Shown: in pieces, positions 26,468-34,721 of the stretch
Layout: the number at the start of each line of letters is the position of its first letter
Position numbering within the stretch: the first letter of the stretch is position 1
Assembly (NCBI RefSeq): GCF_022063185.1
Contig: NZ_CP091913.1
Span: forward strand, 1,302,001-1,366,000
DNA: 64,000 nucleotides
Direction of reading: 5' to 3'
Source: Nostoc sp. UHCC 0870
Lineage (GTDB): Bacteria; Cyanobacteriota; Cyanobacteriia; Cyanobacteriales; Nostocaceae
The notes under the pieces: generated by a model
What the model saw: the letters and a program-made list of their open reading frames with translations, nothing else
What the model was told of the DNA's origin: nothing
The model's database searches: none
Program-made: the position numbers and the translations under genes

Positions 26468-27389
26468 ATGCAGGTTAATCATTCCCACATTCTTCTTGAT
26501 GCTTGCTGTGTTCTCAATTTTTGTGCGTCGGGTAATTTTTTGGGAATTTTGAAATCTATTTCGGCTGAGGTTGTAGTCACTACAGTGGTTCAGGAGTATG
26601 AGTTAAAAACACTCCAACGCCTCAAGCAAGAAGAGAACGAGGGAGCAATCCAGTTTGAGGAAGCGATTGAGCAAGGTTTACTCATAGTTGTAGATTTTGA
26701 GTCAGAACAAGAGGAAGAATCTTATGTAAACTATGCTGCTATTCTTGGTGATGATGGTGAATCTGCTACTTGTGCTATCGCTGTTCATCGTCAATGGGCG
26801 ATCGCCACTGATGACAGACGAGCGATCGCATTTATCGAAAAATTGGGTTGAAAACCCCGTCCTTATAGGACGGCTTTTGGTAGAATAGGGGATGTGGAAG
26901 GGTAATTAACCACTTAAAAAACCCTATTGCTACCTAACACGTAGACGCTGCACCTTGACAACTGAATCTAGGGGGTTCTACTTCGTAGTTCTAGTATCAC
27001 CTGGAAGTAGGTAAAAGATTCACAGGTACTAGACGAACAGCATTGAACTGCAAACAAATTTTGCACTTTGTGCAACTATGGTCGGGCAGACCAAAAGTTA
27101 ACGCTTGGGGAGAGAACCACCTCTGGCTTAGATACCGCAAGGAGTCTAGGCTAAGTGGACTCGTTGAACCAAGAATCCTCATGCCTTTAGGCTGAGGAGT
27201 GTCAAACAAAAAGAAGCTCCCTATCTTCAGATTCTATCGACACCAGAAATAATCAAGCATTGGTCAGAAGCAGCAGGTCTTGATTTGTCTGAACTAAGTA
27301 ATGTACTCAACACAATTCGTCTCAAAGGTCGCTATTTACCAGCTAAAAATCATCCTCTGCGAAGTTGGTGGGAAGCAGCGTTAAAATGA
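26468..27389 (+). pseudogene. PIN-domain gene split by an IS200/IS605-type element
   Basis: The 5' part (26468-26848) encodes ILLDACCVLNFCASGNF, TTVVQEYEL and DDGESATCAIAVHRQWAIATDDRRAIAFIEKLG, a PIN-type protein of the nucleic acid-binding kind (DUF3368-like). At LG the frame runs into a transposase-less mobile element and stops at 26849. After the element (from 27204) the same frame resumes as KQKEAPYLQILSTPEIIKHW, then AAGLDLSELSNVLNTIRLKGRYLPAKNHPLRSWWEAALK and TGA at 27387-27389. Removing about 355 nt restores one continuous protein of about 189 aa. A truncated 127-aa PIN protein may still be made. It lies 9 nt after the Xre/ImmA-like gene. Confidence 0.88.
26849..27203. mobile_element. 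Transposase-less IS200/IS605-type element (PATE-like)
   Basis: The left end carries a hairpin CCCCGTCC-TTATA-GGACGG (26855-26873). The right end has the subterminal hairpin CCTCATGCCTTTAGGCTGAGG (27177-27197) and ends near GTGTCAA, as IS605/TnpB elements of Nostoc do. The interior keeps a segment similar to the 3' end of tnpB with its omega RNA (TGCAACTATGGTCGGGCAGA near 27072, CGTTGAACCAAGAATCC near 27165) but no protein gene. It therefore needs a TnpA supplied elsewhere. No target duplication is expected for this family. Exact ends are uncertain by a few bases. Confidence 0.82.
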
Positions 27390-27420
27390 TGTTGTAGATT
27401 AAAATCAAATTAACATAACT

Positions 27421-27771
27421 TTAAATCCCTACAGCTTTATCGAAACGCAACATTTCTAGACTTCTGTCGCCATACACCCCCTCAATTTGCTGCTGACAGC
27501 ATTCTATGGCAAAATCATTGATTTCTTCTGGCTCAATCCCATACATATCCTGAAATACCTCAGTTTCTACACGACAGAATCGGGGACGCTGGGAGTAGAT
27601 GCGGCATTCTCGTGTGATATGGTCAAAGTTAATGCACCAGCCGCCTTCACCTACCATGCTCAAGTAAAGTTCTAATTCTTCAGGTGTAAGATAATCTTCT
27701 ATTTCAGGACGCTCGGCTGGGTCAAGATTACAGCACGCTCCACATTGTTTTACACATTGCCATGTTGCCAT
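27421..27771 (-). CDS. YkgJ-family cysteine cluster protein
   Basis: The 116-aa product has WQCVKQCGACCNLDPAERP at its N-terminus, GGWCINFDHITRECRIYSQRPRFCRVE in the middle, and CCQQQIEGVYGD later. The CxxCGACC...C...C..Y..RP..CR pattern is the YkgJ (UPF0153) signature, thought to bind a metal or Fe-S cluster. Function is unknown. Its start is the ATG complement at 27769-27771. It is divergent from psb30. Confidence 0.92.
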   Translation of the reverse strand: MATWQCVKQCGACCNLDPAERPEIEDYLTPEELELYLSMVGEGGWCINFDHITRECRIYSQRPRFCRVETEVFQDMYGIEPEEINDFAIECCQQQIEGVYGDRSLEMLRFDKAVGI

Positions 27772-27899
27772 TTTATGTTTTTTCCTATACTTTTATTAAG
27801 TAAATTAAATATCACTGGCGATCGCCAGATATGATTAATTGCGGGTATTGCAACTGAGTAATTAAATTTTTTCAGCCAATTGGGAGGAATTAGAGAACA

Positions 27900-28022
27900 A
27901 TGTTTGACGCTATAGCTAACATTAATTGGGAAGTGATTTTCCAGCTAGTCTCTGTTGCATTAATCATCATTGCTGGGCCGGTTGTAATTTTTGTCTTGGC
28001 ATTCCGCAACGGCAACCTTTAG
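27900..28022 (+). CDS. psb30: Photosystem II protein Psb30 (Ycf12)
   Basis: ATG at 27900 opens a 40-codon frame: MFDAIANINWEVIFQLVSVA, continuing LIIIAGPVVIFVLAFRNGNL. This is the single-helix PSII subunit Psb30/Ycf12, recognisable by the GP-VVIF-LA-R-GNL end. It sits at the periphery of the PSII core near PsbJ, PsbK and PsbZ and stabilises the complex. A possible Shine-Dalgarno (GGGAGG, about 27881-27886) precedes it. The gene is below the length cut-off of many gene finders. Confidence 0.93.
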   Translation: MFDAIANINWEVIFQLVSVALIIIAGPVVIFVLAFRNGNL

Positions 28023-28072
28023 AAGTGCTGAGTGCTGAGTTTTGGGAACATAGTGAAAATCAAAGCTTGGAC

Positions 28073-30214
28073 TCATAGCTCGGTACTCATACCTGATAAG
28101 GCTTGGAGAGCCGTTTGAATAATACGGTCATATGGGGGTAAGGATAGGTCAACTTCTAGGGCATCTTCACGACTATTACCTAGTAAACCGATTTTACTCC
28201 CTGGCTGCATCATTAACACTTTGCCTTCAGAGTTTTTGATTCTTAACTCTGGAGGCGAAATATTTTGATAGATACCACAGGTATATTGACGCTGCTGGTA
28301 ATTGAAGGTGGTTCTTAAGGGTTTAGGGTTAGGTGTATAAAATAGGCGAAATTGGGGAACTGGTGATTGGTTTGATTCCTCTTGTAATTCACCTTTGGGG
28401 AGTCTGACACCTATCAATTCCATTTCCAGAGTAGTTTTGCCATTAAAATTATTTTCTCGCAATTTGTAAGCAATATCTAATTGCCGTGGCAGAGGATAAT
28501 AATCGCGCCACCGCCAGGCGATCGCCTTAATTACGTATTCCTGCTGACTAATATTTTGGCTAAAGGTAATTTTTATGTGACCTTTACCGACAATTTTTTG
28601 CTCGACAACTTTCACGTTAGATGTCCAAAATACTGGGTCGGGGTTATCAATACCGCAGGGATGGAGAGCATCTAACTGTTGGTAAAGTTCTTGGTTGATT
28701 TGATGAAAATTAGCCTCAGCATCGATTTGCAGTAACGGCTTGAGGTGTTGGGGTTCTAGACATTGGTTGGCGAACTCACATAAGCGCGATCGCAATTCTT
28801 GTAAGTTGTCTGCTGGGAAAGAAAATCCACCGGCTGCTTTGTGACCGCCGAATTTACCCAGCAAATCGTGACAATATTCCAAGGCTTCAAACACATGAAA
28901 CTCAGGAATCCCTCTCGCTGAACCGCGAATTTGTGCGTCATTTTCATAAGTACCGATGAACACGGGTACGCCGTAACGTTCCACCAAACGGGAAGCGACA
29001 ATACCAATTACACCATGATGCCAATCAGGTTGAACAACTACTAAAACCCGGTCTTGTTGTAGAGATGTGATAAATTGAGCCTCTACAAATGCGATCGCTT
29101 CTTGTTCAATTTGTTCGCATAATTGTTGACGGGTGGTATTTACTTGTTCACACTGGATGGCTCGCGCCAGTGCTATCTCCATATCATCCGTAGTCAGTAA
29201 TTCAATCACCGTCTGCGGATCACCAATGCGACCAATGGCGTTAATTCGGGGGCCGAGACGGAAGCCAATGTCTTCTGGTTTGAGGGTTTTGGGATTGTTG
29301 ACTGTTGACTGTTGACTGTTGGCTGGCGAAGACAATTTCTCCCCAGATCCTTGAGCTTGTACCCCTGCAACTTGAATCAAAGCCTGTACCCCTGGTAATT
29401 GGGATTTAGGTAACAGCTTTAAGCCGCGTTTTACCCAGCGACGATTGACACCAGTTAAGGGTGCTAAATCTGCGATCGTTCCGAGGGTGAATAGTGCTAG
29501 CATCGGCTGAATTAAGCCTTTAGTGTTCCCTAGCTGCTGTGCTAAAGATACCGCCAAAATATAAGCCACACCCACACCAGCCACACCTCGATATGGTGAA
29601 GATTCGGCGATGAGTTTGGGGTTGAGGATGGCGTTAGCTGGGGGTAATTTTTGGGGAATGTCGTGGTGGTCGGTAATAATGACCTTTAAACCCAGTTCTC
29701 TAGCTCTAGCAATGGGTTCAAAAGCAGAAATCCCATTATCTACAGTCAGAATTAACTCCACACCTTCACTCTTGAACTCTTCGACAATTCTTTGATTAAT
29801 CCCATAGCCTTCGTGCATCCGGCTGGGAATAGCATAATCTACCTGTGCGCCTAAACTGCGGAGACTACGCCACAATAAAGCCGTGCTAGTCATCCCATCA
29901 GCATCATAATCACCACAGATAGCAATTTTAGTTTGATTGGCGATCGCATCTTGCAATAATTCCACACTCAACGCCAAATCTGGAAATTCTACTAGCGGTG
30001 ACGGTAAGTTGAGTGATTCGGGGTTTAAAAAAGCTTGTGCTTGTTCTGGGGTTTCAATACCGCGATTAATCAGCAACTGGCTGATAATTGGTGATAAATT
30101 CGTCGCCAATGCCAACTTTTCAGCCAATTCTGGTTGCTGTAGGTAAATGTACCAGCGTTGATCGGGTAAACGCCTGGAAGGTTGGGAGGTGTCTGGGACA
30201 AGTCTATCTAGCAC
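28073..30214 (-). CDS. recJ: Single-stranded-DNA-specific exonuclease RecJ
   Basis: The 713-aa protein has the DHH phosphoesterase motifs CGDYDADGMTSTALLWRSL, LTVDNGISA, ITDHHDIPQKLPPANAILNP and GVAGVGVAYILA. The DHHA1 part contains VVQPDWHHGVIGIVASRLVERYGVPVF and GKFGGHKAAGGFS, then an OB-fold C-terminal region. RecJ degrades ssDNA 5'-3' in RecF recombination, base excision and mismatch repair. The protein holds a low-complexity insert (about SSPANSQQSTVNNPKTL) encoded in part by GTTGACT repeats. An extended C-terminus (about 570-713) is usual in cyanobacterial RecJ. The start is the ATG complement at 30212-30214. Confidence 0.96.
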   Translation of the reverse strand: MLDRLVPDTSQPSRRLPDQRWYIYLQQPELAEKLALATNLSPIISQLLINRGIETPEQAQAFLNPESLNLPSPLVEFPDLALSVELLQDAIANQTKIAICGDYDADGMTSTALLWRSLRSLGAQVDYAIPSRMHEGYGINQRIVEEFKSEGVELILTVDNGISAFEPIARARELGLKVIITDHHDIPQKLPPANAILNPKLIAESSPYRGVAGVGVAYILAVSLAQQLGNTKGLIQPMLALFTLGTIADLAPLTGVNRRWVKRGLKLLPKSQLPGVQALIQVAGVQAQGSGEKLSSPANSQQSTVNNPKTLKPEDIGFRLGPRINAIGRIGDPQTVIELLTTDDMEIALARAIQCEQVNTTRQQLCEQIEQEAIAFVEAQFITSLQQDRVLVVVQPDWHHGVIGIVASRLVERYGVPVFIGTYENDAQIRGSARGIPEFHVFEALEYCHDLLGKFGGHKAAGGFSFPADNLQELRSRLCEFANQCLEPQHLKPLLQIDAEANFHQINQELYQQLDALHPCGIDNPDPVFWTSNVKVVEQKIVGKGHIKITFSQNISQQEYVIKAIAWRWRDYYPLPRQLDIAYKLRENNFNGKTTLEMELIGVRLPKGELQEESNQSPVPQFRLFYTPNPKPLRTTFNYQQRQYTCGIYQNISPPELRIKNSEGKVLMMQPGSKIGLLGNSREDALEVDLSLPPYDRIIQTALQALSGMSTEL
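29297..29317. repeat. STRR: 3 copies of GTTGACT inside recJ
   Basis: Three perfect heptamers lie within the recJ reading frame. The reverse complement (AGTCAAC) also occurs in the CPBP protease gene near 52737. Confidence 0.9.
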
Positions 30215-30284
30215 TGTGAGAATTATGAGTGGGAAATTAAATATTATTGCTCAACTCATCACTCATAACACTTTATGTTCACTA

Positions 30285-30710
30285 TTAGAAAACATTTACC
30301 CGACCATCATTGAGAATATAGAGAGAGCGATCGCCTGGATAACGCCAAGTAGGACGAATCTCTACGCGTAATGTGGCAAAATTTGGTTTAGAAATAACTG
30401 CTTGTAGAGGTGATCCTGTCTTATCCCAAAACACAAGGGAAAGATTCGGTTGTTTTCCGTCTTCCTGAGCAAATTGTAATTTCTGTCCGGGTTGTAGAGG
30501 AATAGCGCGAGAACCTTGGATTTTTTCTAATTCTATTAACTTAGAAGTATTATTAATTACTTCTAAGCGGATACGTTGACCAGGTGTAAACTGAAGGGGG
30601 CGAGAACCACAATTAGAAGCACAAGTCCCGGCTAAACTCGTGTGAGAATGATCTATGAATGCTACTAACAGAGTAGCTGCGGCTAATACAACTGGCAATT
30701 TTTTAAACAT
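30285..30710 (-). CDS. Secreted conserved cyanobacterial protein
   Basis: The 141-aa product begins MFKKLPVVLAAATLLVAFIDHSHTSLAGTC, a signal peptide with likely cleavage after SLA-G. The mature protein has two close Cys (GTCASNCGSRP), probably a disulphide. A beta-rich domain follows, with PGQRIRLEVINNTSKLIELEKIQGS and LQPGQKLQFAQEDGKQPNLSLVFWD. I recognise it as a conserved cyanobacterial periplasmic protein without known function. It lies about 70 nt from recJ, on the same strand and upstream of it, so the two may be cotranscribed. Confidence 0.78.
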   Translation of the reverse strand: MFKKLPVVLAAATLLVAFIDHSHTSLAGTCASNCGSRPLQFTPGQRIRLEVINNTSKLIELEKIQGSRAIPLQPGQKLQFAQEDGKQPNLSLVFWDKTGSPLQAVISKPNFATLRVEIRPTWRYPGDRSLYILNDGRVNVF

Positions 30711-30991
30711 AAGCCATTGGATAAATACTTATGCCACATAGTAGCCTACAGAGATATTATCCAGCCTCAGCAAATCTTAGGTATTGGCGACTGGGGACTA
30801 GTACCGCCGTGAGGTCAACCAATTTTAGATTTTGGATTTTAGTAGAGGCGGGTTCACAGATATCCTCAATTATTCACGATGATTCGGGTAAACCCGCCCC
30901 TACTGCACTCCTAACTCTTGTGGGGTGGGCATCTTTCCCACCCTAGTTATGCAAATTAAATGTCCAATAGCTTACCATTCTACAACTTTAG

Positions 30992-31492
30992 TTAAATACG
31001 CGAGTAACGTTTATTTAACCTTAACAGTCTCAGCCAGCGTAACCAAACTTGTGCAGGTTGTTCAAAAAAGGTAAAGATATCGCCAAAACCTAGATTTGTT
31101 TTTTGGTGATGTAACCAGTGTCTTTCAGGAGTGGTGATAAACAAAATTTGACACAAAAAATTGATGAGTTTTGGAGTTTGCCAACCTAAGACACTAATAT
31201 GTCTCCACCACACATGAAATTGACCAAATAATAAACCCACAATTACCCCAATGGGAGAGAAAGACCACAAAATTACAGCTACTAATATATATGGTAAAGC
31301 TCCCAAAATACCATCTAAAAGCACCTGAAGATTTAATGTCAAAATTGCATAGTGACGAAAATCTTTCTTCCATGAGTGGTGTGTTTTCAGGTGGAGGCTA
31401 CCAAAAACGTGTTCAGGTACATGGTAAACAAATGTTGATAAAAAATCACCAAAAAACAATAACAGCCAGGCAATAGCGACAGCCTCAAGCAT
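30992..31492 (-). CDS. Membrane fatty-acid-hydroxylase/sterol-desaturase-like protein
   Basis: The 166-aa product has four hydrophobic segments and histidine clusters: YHVPEHVFGSLHLKTHHSWKKDFRH, then FGQFHVWWRHISVLGW, and TTPERHWLHHQKTNLGFGDIF. This HxxxH...HHxxH-like pattern fits the di-iron fatty acid hydroxylase superfamily, here without a long soluble extension. Possible roles are lipid or carotenoid hydroxylation; the substrate cannot be told from sequence. The gene stands alone; 280 nt separate it from the secreted protein gene. Confidence 0.8.
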   Translation of the reverse strand: MLEAVAIAWLLLFFGDFLSTFVYHVPEHVFGSLHLKTHHSWKKDFRHYAILTLNLQVLLDGILGALPYILVAVILWSFSPIGVIVGLLFGQFHVWWRHISVLGWQTPKLINFLCQILFITTPERHWLHHQKTNLGFGDIFTFFEQPAQVWLRWLRLLRLNKRYSRI

Positions 31493-31996
31493 TTGTAATC
31501 CTCAATTTCAGTAATAAAACACCACAAAAAAAGACCTTGCTCAATGCAGATACTGAGCTTCACGAATGATTTAGAATTGCGATAGCTTAATTTGGCTCAA
31601 TGTAAAAGTAACTGAGAAAATGCAGTTTCATGAATCTACAATCCTCAATGCAGGGAATAGTAACTTTTGTGAGCCTCTGATTTTGCTTCTAACTTTGCTC
31701 TGATGAAATTTGTACATCTAAAAACTGTTACACTTAACCTAATATGTTTTTGTTCCTACCCAATTTTCTGACGAAGCGATACACTATAAGCAAAGAATTA
31801 GTTAAAAATAGTACAAATTTAGGTTAAGATCATCCCCAAACCATCATGTAAGTAGAACGGCGTAAATAATTAAAGGTTTGTAGTAAGGACTAAAGTCCTT
31901 ACTACGAAATCAATCTTATTTTTTAACATTACTTAATATAATTTGGGTTTTTTCAAGTCTTTCTACTTAGAGATGCGATAAAAAATATATTCAAAA
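31493..31996. other. Intergenic stretch with one palindrome
   Basis: About 500 nt without a gene. It contains GTAGTAAGGACT (31880-31891) and AGTCCTTACTAC (31894-31905), a perfect 12-bp palindrome of a repeat family also seen at 40853-40908. Confidence 0.55.
31880..31905. repeat. GTAGTAAGGACT palindrome
   Basis: Perfect 12-bp inverted repeat with a 2-nt centre. A longer relative lies upstream of the SLOG gene at 40853-40908. Confidence 0.8.
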
Positions 31997-32038
31997 AAAA
32001 CAGATAAACACAATTTATGATTTGTGTTTATCTGTTTT
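31997..32038. terminator. Strong terminator hairpin
   Basis: AAAACAGATAAACACAA (31997-32013) pairs perfectly with TTGTGTTTATCTGTTTT (32022-32038). A-run and T-run flanks let it work in both directions. It lies downstream of the frameshifted small gene (minus strand). Confidence 0.8.
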
Positions 32039-32079
32039 TTCAATTTACCAAATATATAGATGATGGGTTGCACTACTAT

Positions 32080-32233
32080 TTACCAACTTTCAGCAGAACC
32101 CTTTTTGTAAGGCTCACCCGTAAAAGGTTGTACGCCAGTATTAGGATAAGCATCATCAGTAGGGCCAAAGATCCTCATTGCCGCTTCAGAAAATATACTG
32201 AGTAATGCTAGCAATTATTTTGGAAATAGCCAT
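32080..32233 (-). pseudogene. Small conserved cyanobacterial gene broken by a +1 frameshift
   Basis: From ATG (complement of 32231-32233) the frame reads MAISKIIASITQYIF and then hits TGA. Ignoring one T in the run TATTTTCTG lets it continue as ISEAAMRIFGPTDDAYPNTG, then VQPFTGEPYKKGSAESW and TAA at 32080-32082. The total is 154 nt, one more than 51 codons. The RIFGPTDD.YP..GVQPF.GEP text is, from memory, a short protein conserved in cyanobacteria. The frameshift may be a real mutation, a sequencing error in the T run, or (less likely) programmed. A strong terminator follows. Confidence 0.75.
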
Positions 32234-32627
32234 AATATTTAGACTCCTTTTTGAGTCAAATTTATCTTGGTTTATTTACTTTAATACTGATAAATTTATC
32301 TAGCTTGCTTTTCTCAATATATTGACAATATTTGAAATACTTTGTCAGGTAAGTTTGCAATACTTAATTTGATCAAAACTTTATTACTTTCTATGTCTAT
32401 TCTAATCGAAAATCTCAAGTTAATAGCAATGCTGTAATGAAAGTTAGACCTCCGAATTGTTTGATAAGTCGGGGCTTTTTGCTGTCATTTTTGTTTATAT
32501 TTATCCACGCAATTATCAAGTTTTGATGAAATTAACCATTAAGAAAAGTTAATTAATAGTTTAAAAGAGTATTCAAAGCCATGCAAACAGTGCATTATCG
32601 TTATTTTGAACCTCATACTTTTTGTGC
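32234..32627. other. AT-rich intergenic stretch
   Basis: About 390 nt between the divergent broken small gene and the pncB promoter. No gene, repeat array or clear hairpin was seen. Confidence 0.5.
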
Positions 32628-32658
32628 TTGACATTATTTATGGTAAATTCTACCATAA
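32628..32658 (+). promoter_or_regulatory. pncB operon promoter with embedded palindrome (candidate NrtR operator)
   Basis: TTGACA (32628-32633) and TACCAT (32651-32656), 17 nt apart, look like a sigma-70 type -35/-10 pair. A perfect 8-bp inverted repeat with 5-nt spacer, TTATGGTA-N5-TACCATAA (32638-32658), fills the space between them and covers the -10. A bound repressor would block RNA polymerase. Because a NrtR-type regulator is encoded in the same operon, NrtR is the natural candidate. This is inference. Confidence 0.7.
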
Positions 32659-32691
32659 CAAAAAGCACCATTCTTGTAAGGAAGCTCTGGT

Positions 32692-34062
32692 ATGTCACCT
32701 TTCCCAGTCTGGGATAGCCACCAGAAACCAAAATTAGATATCTCTGCGGCAGATTACAGCCTGCTGACCGACCTTTACCAGTTAACAATGACAGCTTGTT
32801 ACACGGGTGAAGGGGTGGAACAACGGCGGGCTAGCTTTGAGTTATTCGTCAGGCGATCGCCTGAAGGTTTTGGTTATTTAATTGCGATGGGTTTGGCTCA
32901 AGCATTGGAATACTTAGAAAATCTGCGCTTTAGCCCCGAACAGATAGCGGCATTACAGGCAACAGGGATTTTTGCCCAAGCGAATCAACAATTTTGGTCA
33001 TTACTGGCTGAGGGACGATTTACTGGGGATGTGTGGGCAGTACCAGAAGGGACGGCTGTCTTTCCCAACGAACCATTTTTACGCGTAGAAGCCCCCCTCT
33101 GGCAAGCGCAATTAGTCGAAACCTATCTATTAAATACACTTAACTACCAAACTCTGATAGCCACCAGGGCGGCACGTCTGCGGGATGTTGCAGGTGAGAC
33201 AGCCCGACTTTTGGAATTTGGCACAAGACGGGCATTTAGTCCCCAAGCCTCATTATGGGCAGCACGGGCAGCTTTAGCTGGGGGTTTAGATTCTACTTCT
33301 AATGTGTTAGCCGCACTACAACTAGGTGAAAGGCCTAGTGGTACGATGGCTCACGCCTTGGTTATGGCGTTATCAGCGATGGAAGGCAGTGAAGAACAAG
33401 CCTTTACAGCATTCCACCGCTATTTTCCCGGTGCGCCATTGTTGATTGATACATACGATACTGTGGCGGCGGCAAAAAAATTAGCCGCAAAAGTCAATGC
33501 AGGAGAGATGGAATTAACAGGGGTGAGGTTAGATTCTGGAGATTTGGTGACATTATCACAACAAGTGCGATCGCTTCTTCCTGGGGTGACAATTTTTGCT
33601 AGCGGCGACTTAGACGAGTGGGAAATTGCCAGACTCAAAGCCGCCGGTGCAGAAATTGATGGCTATGGACTAGGTACGAAACTAGTTACAGGTTCACCAG
33701 TGAACGGGGTTTATAAACTCGTAGAAATTGACGGTATCCCTGTAATGAAAAAGTCCAGTGGTAAAGTCACGTATCCAGGACGCAAGCAAATTTTTCGGTC
33801 ATTTGCGGGAAGTCAAGTCAAAGCAGACAGATTGGGATTAATGACAGACACTCCCCTGGACACAGAAAAACCATTATTGGAATTAGTGGTCAAAGAAGGT
33901 CAAAGACTGCAACCACCAGAAACCTTAGCCGCAATTCGCCAACGTACAACCGCTTCGGTAGCAAGTCTACCAGAAAAAACCAGACAACTAGAGCATCCTA
34001 TTGCCTTAACCGTGGAAATTTCTCCCACGTTGTCGGAGTTGATTAGGGGTATAGGGGTGTAA
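32692..34062 (+). CDS. pncB: Nicotinate phosphoribosyltransferase
   Basis: The 456-aa protein fits the nicotinate phosphoribosyltransferase family: SLLTDLYQLTMTACYTGEG at the N-terminus, FELFVRRSPEGFGYLIAMGL, EFGTRRAFSPQASLWAARAALAGGLDSTSNVLAA in the centre, GVRLDSGDL, IFASGDLDE and GYGLGTKLVTG near the PRPP site. It converts nicotinate and PRPP to nicotinate mononucleotide in NAD salvage. It is the first gene of a likely pncB-nadD-nrtR-nadE operon. The ATG at 32692 has GGAAG upstream. An STRR of GGGTGTA type separates it from nadD. Confidence 0.95.
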   Translation: MSPFPVWDSHQKPKLDISAADYSLLTDLYQLTMTACYTGEGVEQRRASFELFVRRSPEGFGYLIAMGLAQALEYLENLRFSPEQIAALQATGIFAQANQQFWSLLAEGRFTGDVWAVPEGTAVFPNEPFLRVEAPLWQAQLVETYLLNTLNYQTLIATRAARLRDVAGETARLLEFGTRRAFSPQASLWAARAALAGGLDSTSNVLAALQLGERPSGTMAHALVMALSAMEGSEEQAFTAFHRYFPGAPLLIDTYDTVAAAKKLAAKVNAGEMELTGVRLDSGDLVTLSQQVRSLLPGVTIFASGDLDEWEIARLKAAGAEIDGYGLGTKLVTGSPVNGVYKLVEIDGIPVMKKSSGKVTYPGRKQIFRSFAGSQVKADRLGLMTDTPLDTEKPLLELVVKEGQRLQPPETLAAIRQRTTASVASLPEKTRQLEHPIALTVEISPTLSELIRGIGV

Positions 34063-34081
34063 GGGTGTGGGGGTGTAGGGG
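34046..34081. repeat. Imperfect GGGTGTA tandem repeat
   Basis: Several imperfect GGGTGTA units cover the 3' end of pncB and the spacer to nadD; the same family recurs after nrtR (35427-35463) and before the copper ATPase (about 55367-55392). Confidence 0.8.
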
Positions 34082-34118
34082 GGAAAAGCTAATGACTAAT
34101 AACTATTGACTATTAAAC

Positions 34119-34721
34119 ATGAAAAAAATTGCTTTATTTGGTACTAGTGCCGATCCGCCAACAGCAGGACATCAAAAGATTCTGCGGTGGTTGTCTGAGC
34201 GTTATGATTGGGTAGCGGTGTGGGCGGCTGATAATCCTTTCAAATCTCATCAAACACTTTTAGCACATCGGGCGGCGATGTTGCGGTTGTTGATTACAGA
34301 TATAGAAGCACCCAGGCAAAATATTGCTTTAGAACAGGAGTTAAGTAGCTTTAGAACCTTGGAAACATTGGATAAAGCGAAATCACTTTGGGGTGAGGAC
34401 ACCCAATTCACCTTGGTGATTGGTTCAGATTTATTACATCAGCTACCGCGCTGGTATCGAGTTGAAGAATTATTACAGCAAGTGCAACTGTTGATTGTGC
34501 CACGACCGGGATATGAGATAGATGAGTCTAGCTTAGAAGCCGTGGAAGCAGTGGGAGGAAAAATTGCGATCGCCGGTTTAACTGGTTTAGATATATCCTC
34601 CACAGCATATCGTGAACACGGAAACACCGAAGCCCTCATTCCCCCTATCGCTGCTTATATTAATCAACAGCATTTGTACAAATGCCCGGACGCAACCACA
34701 AAACAATTTCAACTTCGTTAA
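34119..34721 (+). CDS. nadD: Nicotinate-nucleotide adenylyltransferase
   Basis: The 200-aa product begins KKIALFGTSADPPTAGHQKIL, the nucleotidyltransferase GxxxPxxxGH motif, and carries FTLVIGSDLLHQLPRWYRVEELLQQVQLLIVPRPGYEID and a late ISSTAYRE (the (H/T)ISST motif). It adenylates nicotinate mononucleotide to deamido-NAD. Its 3' end overlaps the nrtR start by 40 nt, supporting cotranscription and translational coupling. Confidence 0.94.
   Translation: MKKIALFGTSADPPTAGHQKILRWLSERYDWVAVWAADNPFKSHQTLLAHRAAMLRLLITDIEAPRQNIALEQELSSFRTLETLDKAKSLWGEDTQFTLVIGSDLLHQLPRWYRVEELLQQVQLLIVPRPGYEIDESSLEAVEAVGGKIAIAGLTGLDISSTAYREHGNTEALIPPIAAYINQQHLYKCPDATTKQFQLR

Noticed and set aside
26997..27209. 70-codon minus-strand frame inside the IS605-type element
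   Set aside because: No homology to transposases recognisable; opposite to the tnpB 3'-end-like region.
32017..32205. 62-codon plus-strand frame
   Set aside because: It lies opposite the broken small minus-strand gene and its terminator.
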